Numbered from the stretch's first letter, positions 26,364 through 35,819 are shown. The stretch is DNA of 64,000 nucleotides from JACKCB01 sp964452775 (GCA_964452775.1 CAYVQP010000008.1:29208-93207); one strand, 5' to 3'. Notes: generated by a model not told the origin, from the sequence alone. Numbers and translations are program-made.

Positions 26364-27416
26364 ATGATGGCGGCAGAAGCGGCGCAGGGTGAGAGCGAAA
26401 TACGAGCGCTCAGTCTCGTCATTCCCGTTTACAATGAAGAAGAGAATCTGCGCCCACTGTGCGCCGAAATCCACGCCGCCCTCGCCGGCCTGCCCCTGGA
26501 ATACGAGATCATATTTGTGGATGACGGCAGCAGCGACGGCAGCTTTGCCTGTTTGCGCGCCCTGCACGCCACAGACCCCCGGCTGATCGCCATCCGCTTC
26601 CGGCGCAACTTCGGCCAGACCGCCGCATTTGCCGCCGGCTTTGCCTACGCCACCCGGGACGGCGACGACATCGAAGGGCGGGTCATCGTGACCATGGACG
26701 CCGACCGGCAGAACGACCCCGCCGACATTCCAGCCCTGCTGGCCACGCTATCCGCGGGCTACGACGTGGTGAACGGTTGGCGCCAGAAGCGCCAGGACCC
26801 TTTTTTACTGCGCCGGGCCCCTTCATACCTGGCCAACAAGCTGATTGCGGCTACCACCGGCGTCCGGCTGCACGATCGCGGTTGCTCGTTGCGCGCCTTT
26901 CGCGCGGAGGTAGTCTCCGAGCTGCACCTGTATGGCGAGATGCACCGCTACATCCCCGAGATGGTCAGCTTCGCCGGCTTCAGCATGGCGGAGACGCCGG
27001 TCAACCATCGCGCCCGCACCTCCGGCTCGTCCAAATACGGCATCTCGCGCACCTTTCGCGTCATCCTGGACCTGATGACGGTGCTCTTCTTGCGCCGCTA
27101 TAGCGACCGGCCGATGTATCTGCTGGGTAGCGTGGGCGTGATAGCCGCCGGCCTGGGCGCGATCATCGCTTTCCTGCTGGCCGGCAGCAAAGTCTGGGCC
27201 GGCATCACCGGCGGCTGGCCCGCTTTCCACGCCACGCAGATTGGCGATCGGCCCTTGCTGCTGCTGGCGGTGCTCCTGATCATCCTTGGCGCGCAATTCC
27301 TGGTGATGGGCCTGCTGGCCGAGTTAATTGTGCGCACGTATTATGAGAGTCAGAACAAGCCGGTCTATCACGTGCGTGAAGTGTTGGGCGAGGGCCGGCG
27401 CCTCCGGCACAATTGA
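26364..27416 (+). CDS. Polyprenyl-phosphate-type family 2 glycosyltransferase with C-terminal membrane helices
   Basis: The 350-residue protein is of the DPM1/ArnC-like GT2 type. It begins with SLVIPVYNEEENL, has FVDDGSSDGS and a VTMDADRQNDPADIP DXD region, and later the GCSLRAFRAEV and RYIPEM motifs. Two transmembrane segments follow at the C-terminus (LLGSVGVIAAGLGAIIAFL and LLLLAVLLIILGAQFLVMG). Such enzymes transfer a sugar from a nucleotide donor to a polyprenyl phosphate at the cytoplasmic face. ATG 26364 is preferred over a GTG at 26337, which would lie in the promoter. The next genes are a phosphodiesterase homologue and a PTPS-related membrane protein. Confidence 0.9.
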   Translation: MMAAEAAQGESEIRALSLVIPVYNEEENLRPLCAEIHAALAGLPLEYEIIFVDDGSSDGSFACLRALHATDPRLIAIRFRRNFGQTAAFAAGFAYATRDGDDIEGRVIVTMDADRQNDPADIPALLATLSAGYDVVNGWRQKRQDPFLLRRAPSYLANKLIAATTGVRLHDRGCSLRAFRAEVVSELHLYGEMHRYIPEMVSFAGFSMAETPVNHRARTSGSSKYGISRTFRVILDLMTVLFLRRYSDRPMYLLGSVGVIAAGLGAIIAFLLAGSKVWAGITGGWPAFHATQIGDRPLLLLAVLLIILGAQFLVMGLLAELIVRTYYESQNKPVYHVREVLGEGRRLRHN

Positions 27417-27507
27417 CACTCCGTTCAGTTTCCCGGACAATGATCGCGTCTTCCTGACCACTGTGGGCGGGATGACCTCTGGATTACTCCCGATTTTCCG
27501 GGAAACT
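27413..27507. repeat. TTTCCCGGAAA-type inverted pair overlapping a promoter-like sequence
   Basis: AGTTTCCCGGA (27427-27437) pairs with TCCGGGAAACT (27497-27507) across 59 bp. TTGACA at 27413-27418, 17 bp and GACAAT at 27436-27441 overlap the left arm, so the element could also influence transcription of the next gene. Confidence 0.65.
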
Positions 27508-27528
27508 ATCTGACAAGAGTTGCATTCG

Positions 27529-29148
27529 ATGAAGTTGTTGATCGTTGGCATTGACGGGGCCACATTTGACCTGGTGCGCCCTTGGGCGGACGAAGGCCAC
27601 TTGCCCAACCTGGCCCGGCTGATGCGCAACGGCGTCCATGCCAATCTCAATTCCACCCTGCCGCCGGTGACCAGCCCCGCCTGGCCCACCTTCATGACCG
27701 GCTGCAACCCGGGCAAGCACGGCGTCTTTGACTTCATTCAGCCCCACGGCAACAGTTTCGACCTGGTCAACAGCACCCGCATCCGCCAGCCGACTATCTG
27801 GCGGCGACTGTCCGAGGCCGGGTTGCGCGTGGGTGTGCTAAATGTGCCGGTCACCTTTCCGCCGCAGCCGGTGAACGGCTTCATGATCACCGATATTCTC
27901 AGCCCGAAGGGAGCGCAGATTGATTACCCGGCCGGCTTGATCGAGCAGTATCAGAGCCGCCTCGGCCCCTATCGCGTCGCCCCAAACGTGCAATACAAGC
28001 CGGGGATCGAAACGGAGTATATCTCCGACATCTTCGACCTGATCCGCGTGCATGGGGAGTGGGCGCTGCACCTGCTGCAACATGAGCCGGTTGACGTGCT
28101 GATGATGCACTTCATCGCCCTCGATATCATGATGCACGCCCTCTGGCGCTTCATGGACAAGAGCCATCCCCGGCACGAAAGCGGACCCTATGAGAACGCC
28201 ATCCGCGACGGCTATGTGATGGTGGATGCCTACATCGGGCGGATGTTGGCCATGCTGCCGGAAGGGGCGCAAGTGATTGTCATGTCCGATCACGGCTTTG
28301 GCCCCCTGTCCGCCATGGTGAATCTGAACGTCTTTCTGATGCAGAAGGGACTGCTGAAGCTGAAGCGCGACCCCTGGACCCGGCTAAAGTCGGCCGCCTT
28401 CCGCTACGGTTTGACCCCGAGCAACGCCTACCGGCTGATCGAGCGCGCCGGCCTGCAAAACCTGGTCGCCCGCGTCTCCAAGCGCACCCGCAACATGGTC
28501 TACGGCAAGTTCCTCAGCTTCGATAGCGTGGATTGGTCGCGCACCGTGGCCTACAGCATGGGGCATGTAGGGCAGATTCATCTAAACGTTGCCGGGCGCG
28601 AGCCGCACGGCATCGTATCCCGCGCCGATTATGATCGCCAGCGCGAACGGGTGATCGCCGTGCTGCGTGAACTGCGCACGCCGGACGGTAAGCCTGTGGT
28701 CAGCAGCATTATCCCGTATGAGGAAAGCTATCACGGGCCATACGAGCAGGAAGGGCCGGACCTGCATCTCGTGTTGGACGAACACAATATGATCGCCTGC
28801 CCCCTGTTCGCCACTGAAGGGCGCATCTTCAGCAAGCAGATTCGCGGCGACTCCGGCTGTCACCGGCAGTACGGCATCTTCATTGCCCACGGCTCCCAGA
28901 TTCGAGCCGGGCAGCAGCTCCCGGCAGTGGACATCCTGGACCTGGCCCCCACTATCCTGCAGCTATTGGGCCGGCCCATCCCCCGTGTGTTCGACGGCCG
29001 CGTCCTGGAGGAGATTTTCGTTTCGCCTCCGCAAGTCTCTTATGAGGAGTCGGACTCTCTCCTGCCGGAGGGCAACGGCCGCCCCGGCTTCAGCGAAGCA
29101 GAAAGCGCCCAGGTGGAGGAACGGCTGCGCAGTCTCGGCTATCTATGA
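27529..29148 (+). CDS. Alkaline-phosphatase-superfamily phosphodiesterase/phosphatase, copy 2
   Basis: The 539-residue protein is a homologue of the one at 21843 and keeps the same order of motifs: IVGIDGATFD, PPVTSPAWPTFMTG with PGKHGV, MSDHGFGPLSAMVNLNVFL, and SGCHRQYGIFIAHG. The start ATG at 27529 is preferred over a TTG at 27520. It overlaps the next gene by four bases (ATGA), so it is translationally linked to the PTPS-related membrane protein. The pairing with membrane glycan genes in both copies suggests an envelope role; the substrate is unknown. Confidence 0.87.
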   Translation: MKLLIVGIDGATFDLVRPWADEGHLPNLARLMRNGVHANLNSTLPPVTSPAWPTFMTGCNPGKHGVFDFIQPHGNSFDLVNSTRIRQPTIWRRLSEAGLRVGVLNVPVTFPPQPVNGFMITDILSPKGAQIDYPAGLIEQYQSRLGPYRVAPNVQYKPGIETEYISDIFDLIRVHGEWALHLLQHEPVDVLMMHFIALDIMMHALWRFMDKSHPRHESGPYENAIRDGYVMVDAYIGRMLAMLPEGAQVIVMSDHGFGPLSAMVNLNVFLMQKGLLKLKRDPWTRLKSAAFRYGLTPSNAYRLIERAGLQNLVARVSKRTRNMVYGKFLSFDSVDWSRTVAYSMGHVGQIHLNVAGREPHGIVSRADYDRQRERVIAVLRELRTPDGKPVVSSIIPYEESYHGPYEQEGPDLHLVLDEHNMIACPLFATEGRIFSKQIRGDSGCHRQYGIFIAHGSQIRAGQQLPAVDILDLAPTILQLLGRPIPRVFDGRVLEEIFVSPPQVSYEESDSLLPEGNGRPGFSEAESAQVEERLRSLGYL

Positions 29149-32100
29149 GCGAGCGCTCCGCACAGCCGCCGGCAGCCGGGGGAGGCCAACGCCGGCAGAA
29201 CGCCGGGCAGTTACTCCTGGTCACGCTGCTGGCGCTCCCGTTTCTCGCTCCCCTATGGCAATGGAGCAGCGTGCCCTGCACCCATGACGGGCATCTGCAC
29301 TATCATCGCGTTGCCGCCATCCGCCACGCCTGGGAAAACGGGTTGTACTTCAGTCGCTGGCTGCCGGACCTGGCCTTCGGCTACGGCTACCCCTTCTTCA
29401 TCTATCGCGAGCCGCTGCCGCTCTATCTGACCCACTTTCTGCACCTCGCCGGCCTATCCCTTCCGGCGGCCTCCAATCTCCTTTACGCCATCTGCATCCT
29501 GGCCTCCGGCTGGTTCATGTTTCTCTGGGCGCGCGACATCTTCGGCGCGCGCGCCGCGCTCGTCGCCGCTGTCGCCTATCTGGCAGCCCCTTACCTACTG
29601 GTAGATGCCCTGGTGCGCGGCAACCTGGTCGAGTCCGTCGCCCTGGCTCTCATACCCCTGCTTCTCTGGGCGGGCCGGCGATTTTTGCTTTCCGGCCGGG
29701 CTGGTTGGTTCCTCATTTCGGTGTTCGGCCTTGCCGGCATGGCGCTCAGCCACAATATCTCGCTGCTCATCTTTGCCCCCTCGCTGGCCCTTTACCTGCT
29801 GATCATTGGCCGCTTCCATCACCTTGATTGGCGCACGCTACTCTTGCGGGTCGGGCTGGTTCTCGGCCTGGGCCTGGGCATGACCGCCTTTTACACCGGC
29901 TCCGCGCTGTTGGAGATGAACGAGGTCACCCTCACTCTCTCGACGAGCACGCGCAACAACGACTTTCGCTTCAATTTCGCCACCCTGGCGGAGGTGCTGG
30001 CGCCCGTTGCCCCGGAAGACCCGGCGCTGATGAACCCGCCGCTGCTCTTCCGGCTCGGCTGGCTGCCGCTCGGGTTGGCGATGGCCGGCGCGCTCTCATG
30101 CTTCTGGAACCGGCAACGCGAACAACGGCTGCACATCCTGCTGATGAGCTCGGCGGCGGCGATCTACCTCTTCTTTGCCCTGGCCGGCTCCCGTCCGCTG
30201 TGGGAGGCGCTGCCGCTGATCGAATTCGTGCAATTTCCCTGGCGCTTCGTCGGGCGGGCCGCGCTGCCGGTTGCCCTGTTGGCCGGGGCCCTCTTTGCCT
30301 GCCCGCCGCTGCTGCCCGTGCGCTTCGACCGGCTGCTGACCGCCGTAGCCCTGCCGGCGGCGCTGATCCTGCTCTTTCTGGAGGGGCTGCCCAATCTCTA
30401 TCCCAACGTCTGTGTTGAAGATCCCTTCCCGACCATCGTCACCGTCCACCAGTACGAGCGCGAAACCGGTCTGGTCGGGGTGGACCCGGAGGGCAGCTAC
30501 TTCCCTCGCACGGTGTTGGAGCGACCGGCGGGATCGCCGTTAGAGGCGGACTATATCGCCGGCCGAACTCCGCAACGATTTGACGCGGAGGCGTTGCCGG
30601 CTGATGGGGTCGTGCGCTCCGCCGAATACGGACCGAACCGGGCGCGCATAGCAGTCAGCGCCGGCTCGCCCTTCCAGGCGCGCTACCTGACCTTCGCCTT
30701 TCCCGGCTGGCGGGCGCTGGTTGATGGGCAGGCGGTTCCCATTACACCCGGCGACCCGGACGGGCTGATCACCTTTCCCGTGCCGGTCGGCGAGCACATC
30801 ATCGAGGTGCAATGGCGCAGCACGCCCCTGCGCACCGCCCTGCTCATCATCAGCCTGCTCGCTTTGGCGGCGACCCTGGTTGTGGCCGTCCTGCTCCGGC
30901 GGCAAGCAGGCAGGACGCTATCCACTGCATATCAGGTCGCCGTTATCCGGCCCGATTCGTGCCTTAGCGGGCGAGCGATTCTCTTGCTCAGCGGGTTGGC
31001 GCTTGTGCTCATTGTGCTCAAGCCGGCCTGGTTCGACCGGCGGGAGAGCCTGTTGCGCCGCAACGCCGCGACGCCCATCGCCGCGCCGGCTGATATTGTC
31101 GCCGGTCTCTCCGGCCCGGAATTGAGGCTACTCGGCTACCGGCTCAGCCGCGACACAGTTCCGGCCGGCGAGGCGATTGACATCGATCTCGCCTGGCAGA
31201 CGCTCGCCCCGCCTGGCGCCGCCTACCAGTCGAACGTCTGGCTGGTCGGGCCGGACGGCGCGGTCTGGAGCGACAAGGAGACCTTTCGCCCGCGCACATA
31301 TGAGGACGCGCCGGCCACCCTGTCTTGGCCGGCCGGCTCATGGGCGTGGGACAGTCGGGAGTTGCAACTGCTGAGCGGCGCGCCGCCGGGCGCATATGAC
31401 CTGGTATTGACCCTGTTTCCGCTGGACACGCTGCAGCCGCTGACCCTGCAAGACAGCGCCGGGAACGCCCTGGGCCCGACCGCTGTGCTCGGGCAGGTGA
31501 CCGTCACCCGGCCGGATGAACCGCCGGACTTCGCGCCGCAGTTCCCGCTGACCGCCACGGTGGGCGGCCTCGACCTCCTGGGCTACAACCTGGATCGAGC
31601 GGAGGCGGCCCCCGGCGATCCCTTCCTGCTGACCCTGTTCTGGGAGAAGCCAGATGCCGCCGGCGCGCAGGAAAGCCTTTCCGTCACCCTGTTGGCCCCG
31701 GATGGCAGCAGCGCCCGCGAATGGCAGATCCCGCCGGTGTGGGCCGATTATCCGCCCGATATGTGGGCCGCCGGCGAGCGCCTCCGCGGACAACACCTGT
31801 TGCAGCTACCCGCCGGCCTGGAAAGCGGGCGTTACACGCTCTCTTTGGAAGGGTTGCCGCTGGGCGAGCTGCAAATCAATGCCCCGGCGCGACAATTCGA
31901 GCCGCCGGCTTTCGCCACGCCGGCCGGGGTGACTTTCGGCGACGAGCTGGCTTTGACGGGCTATACGCTTGACTGCGCGGCCCCGATCGAAAGTTGCCGG
32001 CTGCTGCTTGCCTGGCAAGGGTTGGCCGAAATGGAGCATAGCTACCACATTTTCGTGCACCTTGTGGACGAGCAGGGCCGGATCATCGCCCAGTCGGACG

Positions 32101-32312
32101 GGCAGCCGGCTGATTGGACGCGGCCCACCACCGGCTGGGCGTCCGGCGAGTACATTGTTGATGAACATTTCCTCGCCGTTCCCGAAGACAGCCTGCCGGA
32201 ATCGTGGGCGCTGCGCATCGGCGTTTACGACCCGGCTACCGGCGTCCGCTTGCTAACGGAAGCCGGGAGCGAGTTTTTCACTATCCCCGAGCTGTCACAA
32301 TCCGGCCCGTAG
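29145..32312 (+). CDS. Giant membrane protein of the PTPS-related (PF10131-like) type with extracellular beta domains
   Basis: The 1055-residue protein has two parts. Residues about 20-450 carry some ten hydrophobic segments (for example LLLVTLLALPFLAPLWQW and LGLGLGMTAFYTGSALL) with an early HDGHLHYHRVAAIRHAW segment, in the style of the '6-pyruvoyl-tetrahydropterin synthase-related' membrane domain, which is GT-C-glycosyltransferase-like. After more helices near residues 565-585 and 605-625, the C-terminal 400 residues have repeated Ig-like/jelly-roll segments beginning GLSGPELRLLGYRLS, VGGLDLLGYNLD and FGDELALTGYTLD. The start overlaps the previous gene by 4 bp. It may transfer or assemble a sugar at the cell surface; this is inference. 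Confidence 0.75.
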   Translation: MSERSAQPPAAGGGQRRQNAGQLLLVTLLALPFLAPLWQWSSVPCTHDGHLHYHRVAAIRHAWENGLYFSRWLPDLAFGYGYPFFIYREPLPLYLTHFLHLAGLSLPAASNLLYAICILASGWFMFLWARDIFGARAALVAAVAYLAAPYLLVDALVRGNLVESVALALIPLLLWAGRRFLLSGRAGWFLISVFGLAGMALSHNISLLIFAPSLALYLLIIGRFHHLDWRTLLLRVGLVLGLGLGMTAFYTGSALLEMNEVTLTLSTSTRNNDFRFNFATLAEVLAPVAPEDPALMNPPLLFRLGWLPLGLAMAGALSCFWNRQREQRLHILLMSSAAAIYLFFALAGSRPLWEALPLIEFVQFPWRFVGRAALPVALLAGALFACPPLLPVRFDRLLTAVALPAALILLFLEGLPNLYPNVCVEDPFPTIVTVHQYERETGLVGVDPEGSYFPRTVLERPAGSPLEADYIAGRTPQRFDAEALPADGVVRSAEYGPNRARIAVSAGSPFQARYLTFAFPGWRALVDGQAVPITPGDPDGLITFPVPVGEHIIEVQWRSTPLRTALLIISLLALAATLVVAVLLRRQAGRTLSTAYQVAVIRPDSCLSGRAILLLSGLALVLIVLKPAWFDRRESLLRRNAATPIAAPADIVAGLSGPELRLLGYRLSRDTVPAGEAIDIDLAWQTLAPPGAAYQSNVWLVGPDGAVWSDKETFRPRTYEDAPATLSWPAGSWAWDSRELQLLSGAPPGAYDLVLTLFPLDTLQPLTLQDSAGNALGPTAVLGQVTVTRPDEPPDFAPQFPLTATVGGLDLLGYNLDRAEAAPGDPFLLTLFWEKPDAAGAQESLSVTLLAPDGSSAREWQIPPVWADYPPDMWAAGERLRGQHLLQLPAGLESGRYTLSLEGLPLGELQINAPARQFEPPAFATPAGVTFGDELALTGYTLDCAAPIESCRLLLAWQGLAEMEHSYHIFVHLVDEQGRIIAQSDGQPADWTRPTTGWASGEYIVDEHFLAVPEDSLPESWALRIGVYDPATGVRLLTEAGSEFFTIPELSQSGP

Positions 32313-32337
32313 CGGTGTTTAGTAGGGTGAGTTTCCA

Positions 32338-32922
32338 ATGGCGCAGGAAAACCAGGAAGAAGGAAACAGCATGACCGCCTTTCCCGACTCCCTCCTGCTG
32401 GAGCGCGCTCACCAGGGCGATGTCGCCTCGTTCGATGCCCTGTTTTATCGCCATTACGACCGCGTGTACGGGCTGCTGTTCCGGCTGGTGGGCAATCGCG
32501 ACGAAGCTGAGGAGTTGGCGCAAGAGGTCTTCCTCAAGCTTTACCAACAGAGATTCAGGCGCGGGCAAGCGCACAATATCGGCGGCTGGTTGTATCGGGT
32601 AGCGACAAACGCCGGCTACAACGAGATTCGCAGCCGCAAGCGCCGCTGGCAGCGCGACACCGCCTTGTTGCCGGACCCATCGGATGACCCCGGCGACCCG
32701 GCTGAGCAGGCGGCGCGCAATGAAGAGCGCCGCGCCGTGCGCAATGCCCTGCTGCGCCTGCCGGAACGCCAGGTGCAACTGTTGCTTTTGCGCCAGATGG
32801 GACACAGCTACGCCGAGCTGGCCGAATACTGTGAGATTGCGCCGGCTTCCGTAGGCACAATGCTTCGCCGGGCGGCGGAGAGTTTCCGCAACGCCTACCA
32901 GGAGGAAGCGCATAACAAGTAG
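32338..32922 (+). CDS. ECF-type RNA polymerase sigma factor
   Basis: The 194-residue protein has the sigma-2 region DRVYGLLFRLVGNRDEAEELAQEVFLKLY and the sigma-4 helix-turn-helix around LPERQVQLLLLRQMGHSYAELA, the two domains of group 4 (ECF) sigma factors. An alternative start at 32371, with GAAGGAAA in front, would give 183 residues and is about equally likely. The gene is followed by a membrane protein at 33012, which is the usual position of an anti-sigma factor. It ends inside a TTTCCCGGAAA element. Confidence 0.88.
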   Translation: MAQENQEEGNSMTAFPDSLLLERAHQGDVASFDALFYRHYDRVYGLLFRLVGNRDEAEELAQEVFLKLYQQRFRRGQAHNIGGWLYRVATNAGYNEIRSRKRRWQRDTALLPDPSDDPGDPAEQAARNEERRAVRNALLRLPERQVQLLLLRQMGHSYAELAEYCEIAPASVGTMLRRAAESFRNAYQEEAHNK

Positions 32923-32979
32923 TTTCCCGGAAAATTGGCCGATAGTGGTCAAACGATCACAATTGTTTTCCGGGAAACT
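32921..32979. repeat. TTTCCCGGAAA-type inverted pair, 14-bp perfect stem
   Basis: AGTTTCCCGGAAAA (32921-32934) pairs with TTTTCCGGGAAACT (32966-32979). It overlaps the stop codon of the sigma-factor gene. TTGGCC and CACAAT in the loop, 17 bp apart, form a weak promoter-like pair. Confidence 0.85.
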
Positions 32980-33011
32980 GAACGCATATGGGTAGGTGAA
33001 AGAGGCAGAAG

Positions 33012-33992
33012 ATGAGCAATTCAGATGAGATGCAGGACGTATTTGAGCAACTCGGCGCCCTGGCTCCCGGCGAGGGCGAAGCGCCGCGCCCGCCGGGGCA
33101 GATGTTGGCCCGCATCAAGACAAGGTTGCCGGCCAAAGAACAGGCGCCAATTTCCTGGAGGATACAACAAATGTTCAATCGAAAGTTTGCCATAGGCTTC
33201 ATGGCGGTGCTTTTGATCGCGGCTACCCTGGCCTTTCCGTCCGTGCGCGCCGCCGCCAGCGATTTCCTGGGTTTCTTCCGCGTGCAGAAATTCGCCGCCA
33301 TCTCTGTCTCGCCTCAGCAGTTAGCTGTGCTGCAGCGGATCGGCGACGAGGGATTGTATCCCGGCGAGCTGGAGATGATCAGCGAGCAGGGACCGACTCA
33401 GGAGCTTGGCTCGTTGCCGGAAGCGACCTTGCTCGCCGGCTTCCGCATCCGCACCCGAGCAGCGTCTGATGCGCCGGCCAGCATCCGCCTGACCCCCGGC
33501 TCACAGGGTCGCCTGACTGTCCGGCTGGAAGCAGCGCGGTCAATCTTGCGCGCTGCCGATGTAGACCCCAACCTGCTGCCGGATTCTTTGGATGGCGCGC
33601 AAGTAGACGCGACTATCTACCCGGTCGTCGAGCAGCAGTGGAGCGACGGCGTGGTTCTCGTTCAAACCCAAAGCCCGCTGGTAGATTATCCGGATGACGT
33701 GGATACCGCCGTCCTGGGGTCCGCCCTGCTGCAATTCCTAGGCATGCCGGCTGACGAAGCACAGCGGCTGGCGCAAAGCATAGACTGGACGAACACCCTG
33801 ATATTGCCCGTACCCACAGAACTGGCCACCTTTAGCGAGGTGCGCGTGGACGGCGTGAGCGGCCTGGCCCTGACCAGCCTGGAAGGTTATGGCAGCAGCC
33901 TGATGTGGGAGAAGGACGGCATCGTCTACATGCTGATGTCCGACACGCAGGACGTCAACACCTTGCGAGACATCGCCAATTCCCTGAATTAA
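33012..33992 (+). CDS. Single-span membrane protein, likely partner (anti-sigma) of the ECF factor
   Basis: The 326-residue protein has a cytoplasmic N-terminal part of about 55 residues, one transmembrane segment (FAIGFMAVLLIAATLAFPSV) and a large external domain that includes the ATLLAGFRIRTRAAS and SLVDYPDDVDT-like regions (SPLVDYPDDVD). There is no zinc-binding HxxxCxxC motif, so it is not a ZAS-type anti-sigma factor. Its position after an ECF sigma gene makes a regulatory role likely but unproven. An AGAGG site lies before the ATG. A hairpin of the AAAAGT..ACTTTT type ends the unit. Confidence 0.65.
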   Translation: MSNSDEMQDVFEQLGALAPGEGEAPRPPGQMLARIKTRLPAKEQAPISWRIQQMFNRKFAIGFMAVLLIAATLAFPSVRAAASDFLGFFRVQKFAAISVSPQQLAVLQRIGDEGLYPGELEMISEQGPTQELGSLPEATLLAGFRIRTRAASDAPASIRLTPGSQGRLTVRLEAARSILRAADVDPNLLPDSLDGAQVDATIYPVVEQQWSDGVVLVQTQSPLVDYPDDVDTAVLGSALLQFLGMPADEAQRLAQSIDWTNTLILPVPTELATFSEVRVDGVSGLALTSLEGYGSSLMWEKDGIVYMLMSDTQDVNTLRDIANSLN

Positions 33993-34003
33993 GCAATTTC
34001 CTC

Positions 34004-34038
34004 AAAAGTTGCCAACTTTCAAAAAGTTGGCAACTTTT
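34004..34038 (+). terminator. AAAAGT..ACTTTT hairpin before the ABC transporter
   Basis: AAAAGTTGCCAACTTT (34004-34019) and AAAGTTGGCAACTTTT (34023-34038) form a perfect 16-bp stem with a 3-nt loop, ending in T residues. Each arm is itself nearly a palindrome. Confidence 0.8.
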
Positions 34039-34047
34039 GTGCTTCAT

Positions 34048-34971
34048 ATGTCTGACCTGGCTATTGACGCCCGCGGGCTGCGCAAGGAGTTCGGTGAAAC
34101 GGTCGCCGTGGCTGACCTGACCCTGCAGGTCAAGCGGGGCGAGGTATTCGGTTTCTTGGGGCCGAACGGGGCCGGCAAAACCACTTCGGTCAAGATGCTG
34201 CTCGGCCTGACCAGCCCGACAGCCGGCCAAGCCAGCGTGCTCGGCGCGCCCCTGCGCGACCGGCGGGCGCGAGCGAAGGTCGGCTTCCTGCCGGAGCACT
34301 TCCGCTTCCACGAGTGGCTGACCGCCACTGAGTTTCTCGACCTGCATGGCCGGCTGTACGGCATGAGCGCCGCCGAGCGCAAGCAGGTCATCCCTGATTT
34401 GCTGGAGTTGGTCGGGCTGACCGAGCAGGCCGGGCGCAAGTTAGCCGCTTTCTCCAAGGGGATGCTGCAACGCATCGGGCTGGCCCAGGCGCTGTTGAAC
34501 AGCCCGGATCTCGTCTTCCTGGACGAGCCGACCTCCGGCCTGGACCCGATGGGTCGCCGGCTGGTGCGCAACATCGTCACCGGCTTGCGCAGCGAAGGGA
34601 CCAGCGTCTTCCTGAACTCGCACTTTCTCAGCGAGATCGAGCTGACCTGCGACCGGGTGGCCTTTGTCCGCCGGGGAACCATCCTGCGCGTCACCTCCCT
34701 GGAGGAGCTGCAGCAAGAGAGCGTCTACGTCCGGCTGCGGGTGGGCGAGCCAACGCCCGCCCTGCTGGAAGGCCTGGCGCAATTCGGCAGCGCCGCCAGC
34801 CTGGACGAGAAGAGCGGCCAAATCTCCCTGAACCTATCCGACGAAAGCGCCCTTCCCCGGCTGGCCTCCTGGCTGGTGCAGGCCGGGCACAATCTCTACG
34901 AACTCAGCCCGCAGCACATGACCCTGGAGGAGCATTTCCTGCGCATCATCGGCGAGGAGGATATGGGTTGA
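34048..34971 (+). CDS. ABC transporter ATP-binding protein (ABC-2 exporter type)
   Basis: The 307-residue ATPase has Walker A GPNGAGKTT (residues about 40-48), signature AFSKGMLQRIGLAQAL, Walker B LVFLDEPTSGLDP and the H-loop NSHFLSEIE. A C-terminal extension after residue 220 is typical of drug- or polysaccharide-type exporters. The frame is open to 34009, but this would translate the upstream hairpin, so ATG 34048 is used. The permease follows with the stop and start codons overlapping. Confidence 0.93.
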   Translation: MSDLAIDARGLRKEFGETVAVADLTLQVKRGEVFGFLGPNGAGKTTSVKMLLGLTSPTAGQASVLGAPLRDRRARAKVGFLPEHFRFHEWLTATEFLDLHGRLYGMSAAERKQVIPDLLELVGLTEQAGRKLAAFSKGMLQRIGLAQALLNSPDLVFLDEPTSGLDPMGRRLVRNIVTGLRSEGTSVFLNSHFLSEIELTCDRVAFVRRGTILRVTSLEELQQESVYVRLRVGEPTPALLEGLAQFGSAASLDEKSGQISLNLSDESALPRLASWLVQAGHNLYELSPQHMTLEEHFLRIIGEEDMG

Positions 34972-35819
34972 GCGCGGTGCTTACCGTGGCGGCGCTGACC
35001 ATTCGCGAGACGCAGCGCCGGCGCATCCTCTGGGTGGCCCTGTTCATGGGCGTGGCCTTTCTGATCGTCTTCGGGCTGGGCTTCCATTTCATCCTCGCCG
35101 ACATCGAGAAGAACGCCCCACTCATGGGCGGCGGTTTCGAGGTTGCGCCCCAGTTCACCAATTTCCTGCGCATGGCCGGCCTTTACGCTATTTACTTCCT
35201 GGCTATTGCCATGGCCGCGCTCATCTCGGCCAACACTATCTCCGGCGAGATCGAATCCCACACCATCGAGACCATGGTCACCAAACCCGTCCCGCGCTGG
35301 TCAATCGTGCTGGGGAAGTGGCTGGGGCTGGCGGTAATCATCGTCATGTACACCTTCCTCTTCTCCGCCGGCCTGCTCGCTTTCGTCTACCTGCGCTCCG
35401 GCTACGGCGCCGACGAGTGGTTAGCCGGCCTGGCTGTAATGTGCCTGGGCGTGCTGACCATGCTCAGCCTGACCATCCTGGGCGGCACCCGGCTGTCCAC
35501 CCTGGCCAACGGCGCGCTGGCCTTCATGCTGTATGGCGTCGCCTTCATCGGCGGCTGGGTAGAGCAGATCGGCGCGCTGCTGCGCAACGAGACGGCGGTG
35601 GACCTGGGCATCCTCTCCAGCCTGTTCATGCCGGCTGACGTGCTCTGGAAATACGCCGCCACCCTCTTCCAATCAACCAACATGCTGGGCAACGTCAACT
35701 TCGCCGGCCCGTTCACCATCGGCTCGCAACCCAGCGACAGCGTCATCTTCTACGGGCTGCTATACATCGTCGTCCTGCTGTTGCTGGCGATATGGAGCTT
35801 CACCCGCCGCGATCTATAA
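34968..35819 (+). CDS. ABC-2 type permease
   Basis: The 283-residue protein has about six hydrophobic segments (for example ILWVALFMGVAFLIVFGLG and WLGLAVIIVMYTFLFSAGLLAF) and the SANTISGEIESHTIETMVTKPVPRW sequence of ABC-2 permeases, with the ETMVTKPVPR coupling-helix region. The start is TTG at 34968, which overlaps the stop of the ATPase gene by four bases, so both are translated as one unit. What it exports is unknown. A GCAGGTC-type terminator overlaps the stop codon. Confidence 0.9.
   Translation: MSAVLTVAALTIRETQRRRILWVALFMGVAFLIVFGLGFHFILADIEKNAPLMGGGFEVAPQFTNFLRMAGLYAIYFLAIAMAALISANTISGEIESHTIETMVTKPVPRWSIVLGKWLGLAVIIVMYTFLFSAGLLAFVYLRSGYGADEWLAGLAVMCLGVLTMLSLTILGGTRLSTLANGALAFMLYGVAFIGGWVEQIGALLRNETAVDLGILSSLFMPADVLWKYAATLFQSTNMLGNVNFAGPFTIGSQPSDSVIFYGLLYIVVLLLLAIWSFTRRDL

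Noticed and set aside
25959..26567. A 202-residue minus-strand gene
   Set aside because: It runs antisense through higA, the VapC remnant and the glycosyltransferase start, with no recognisable domain.
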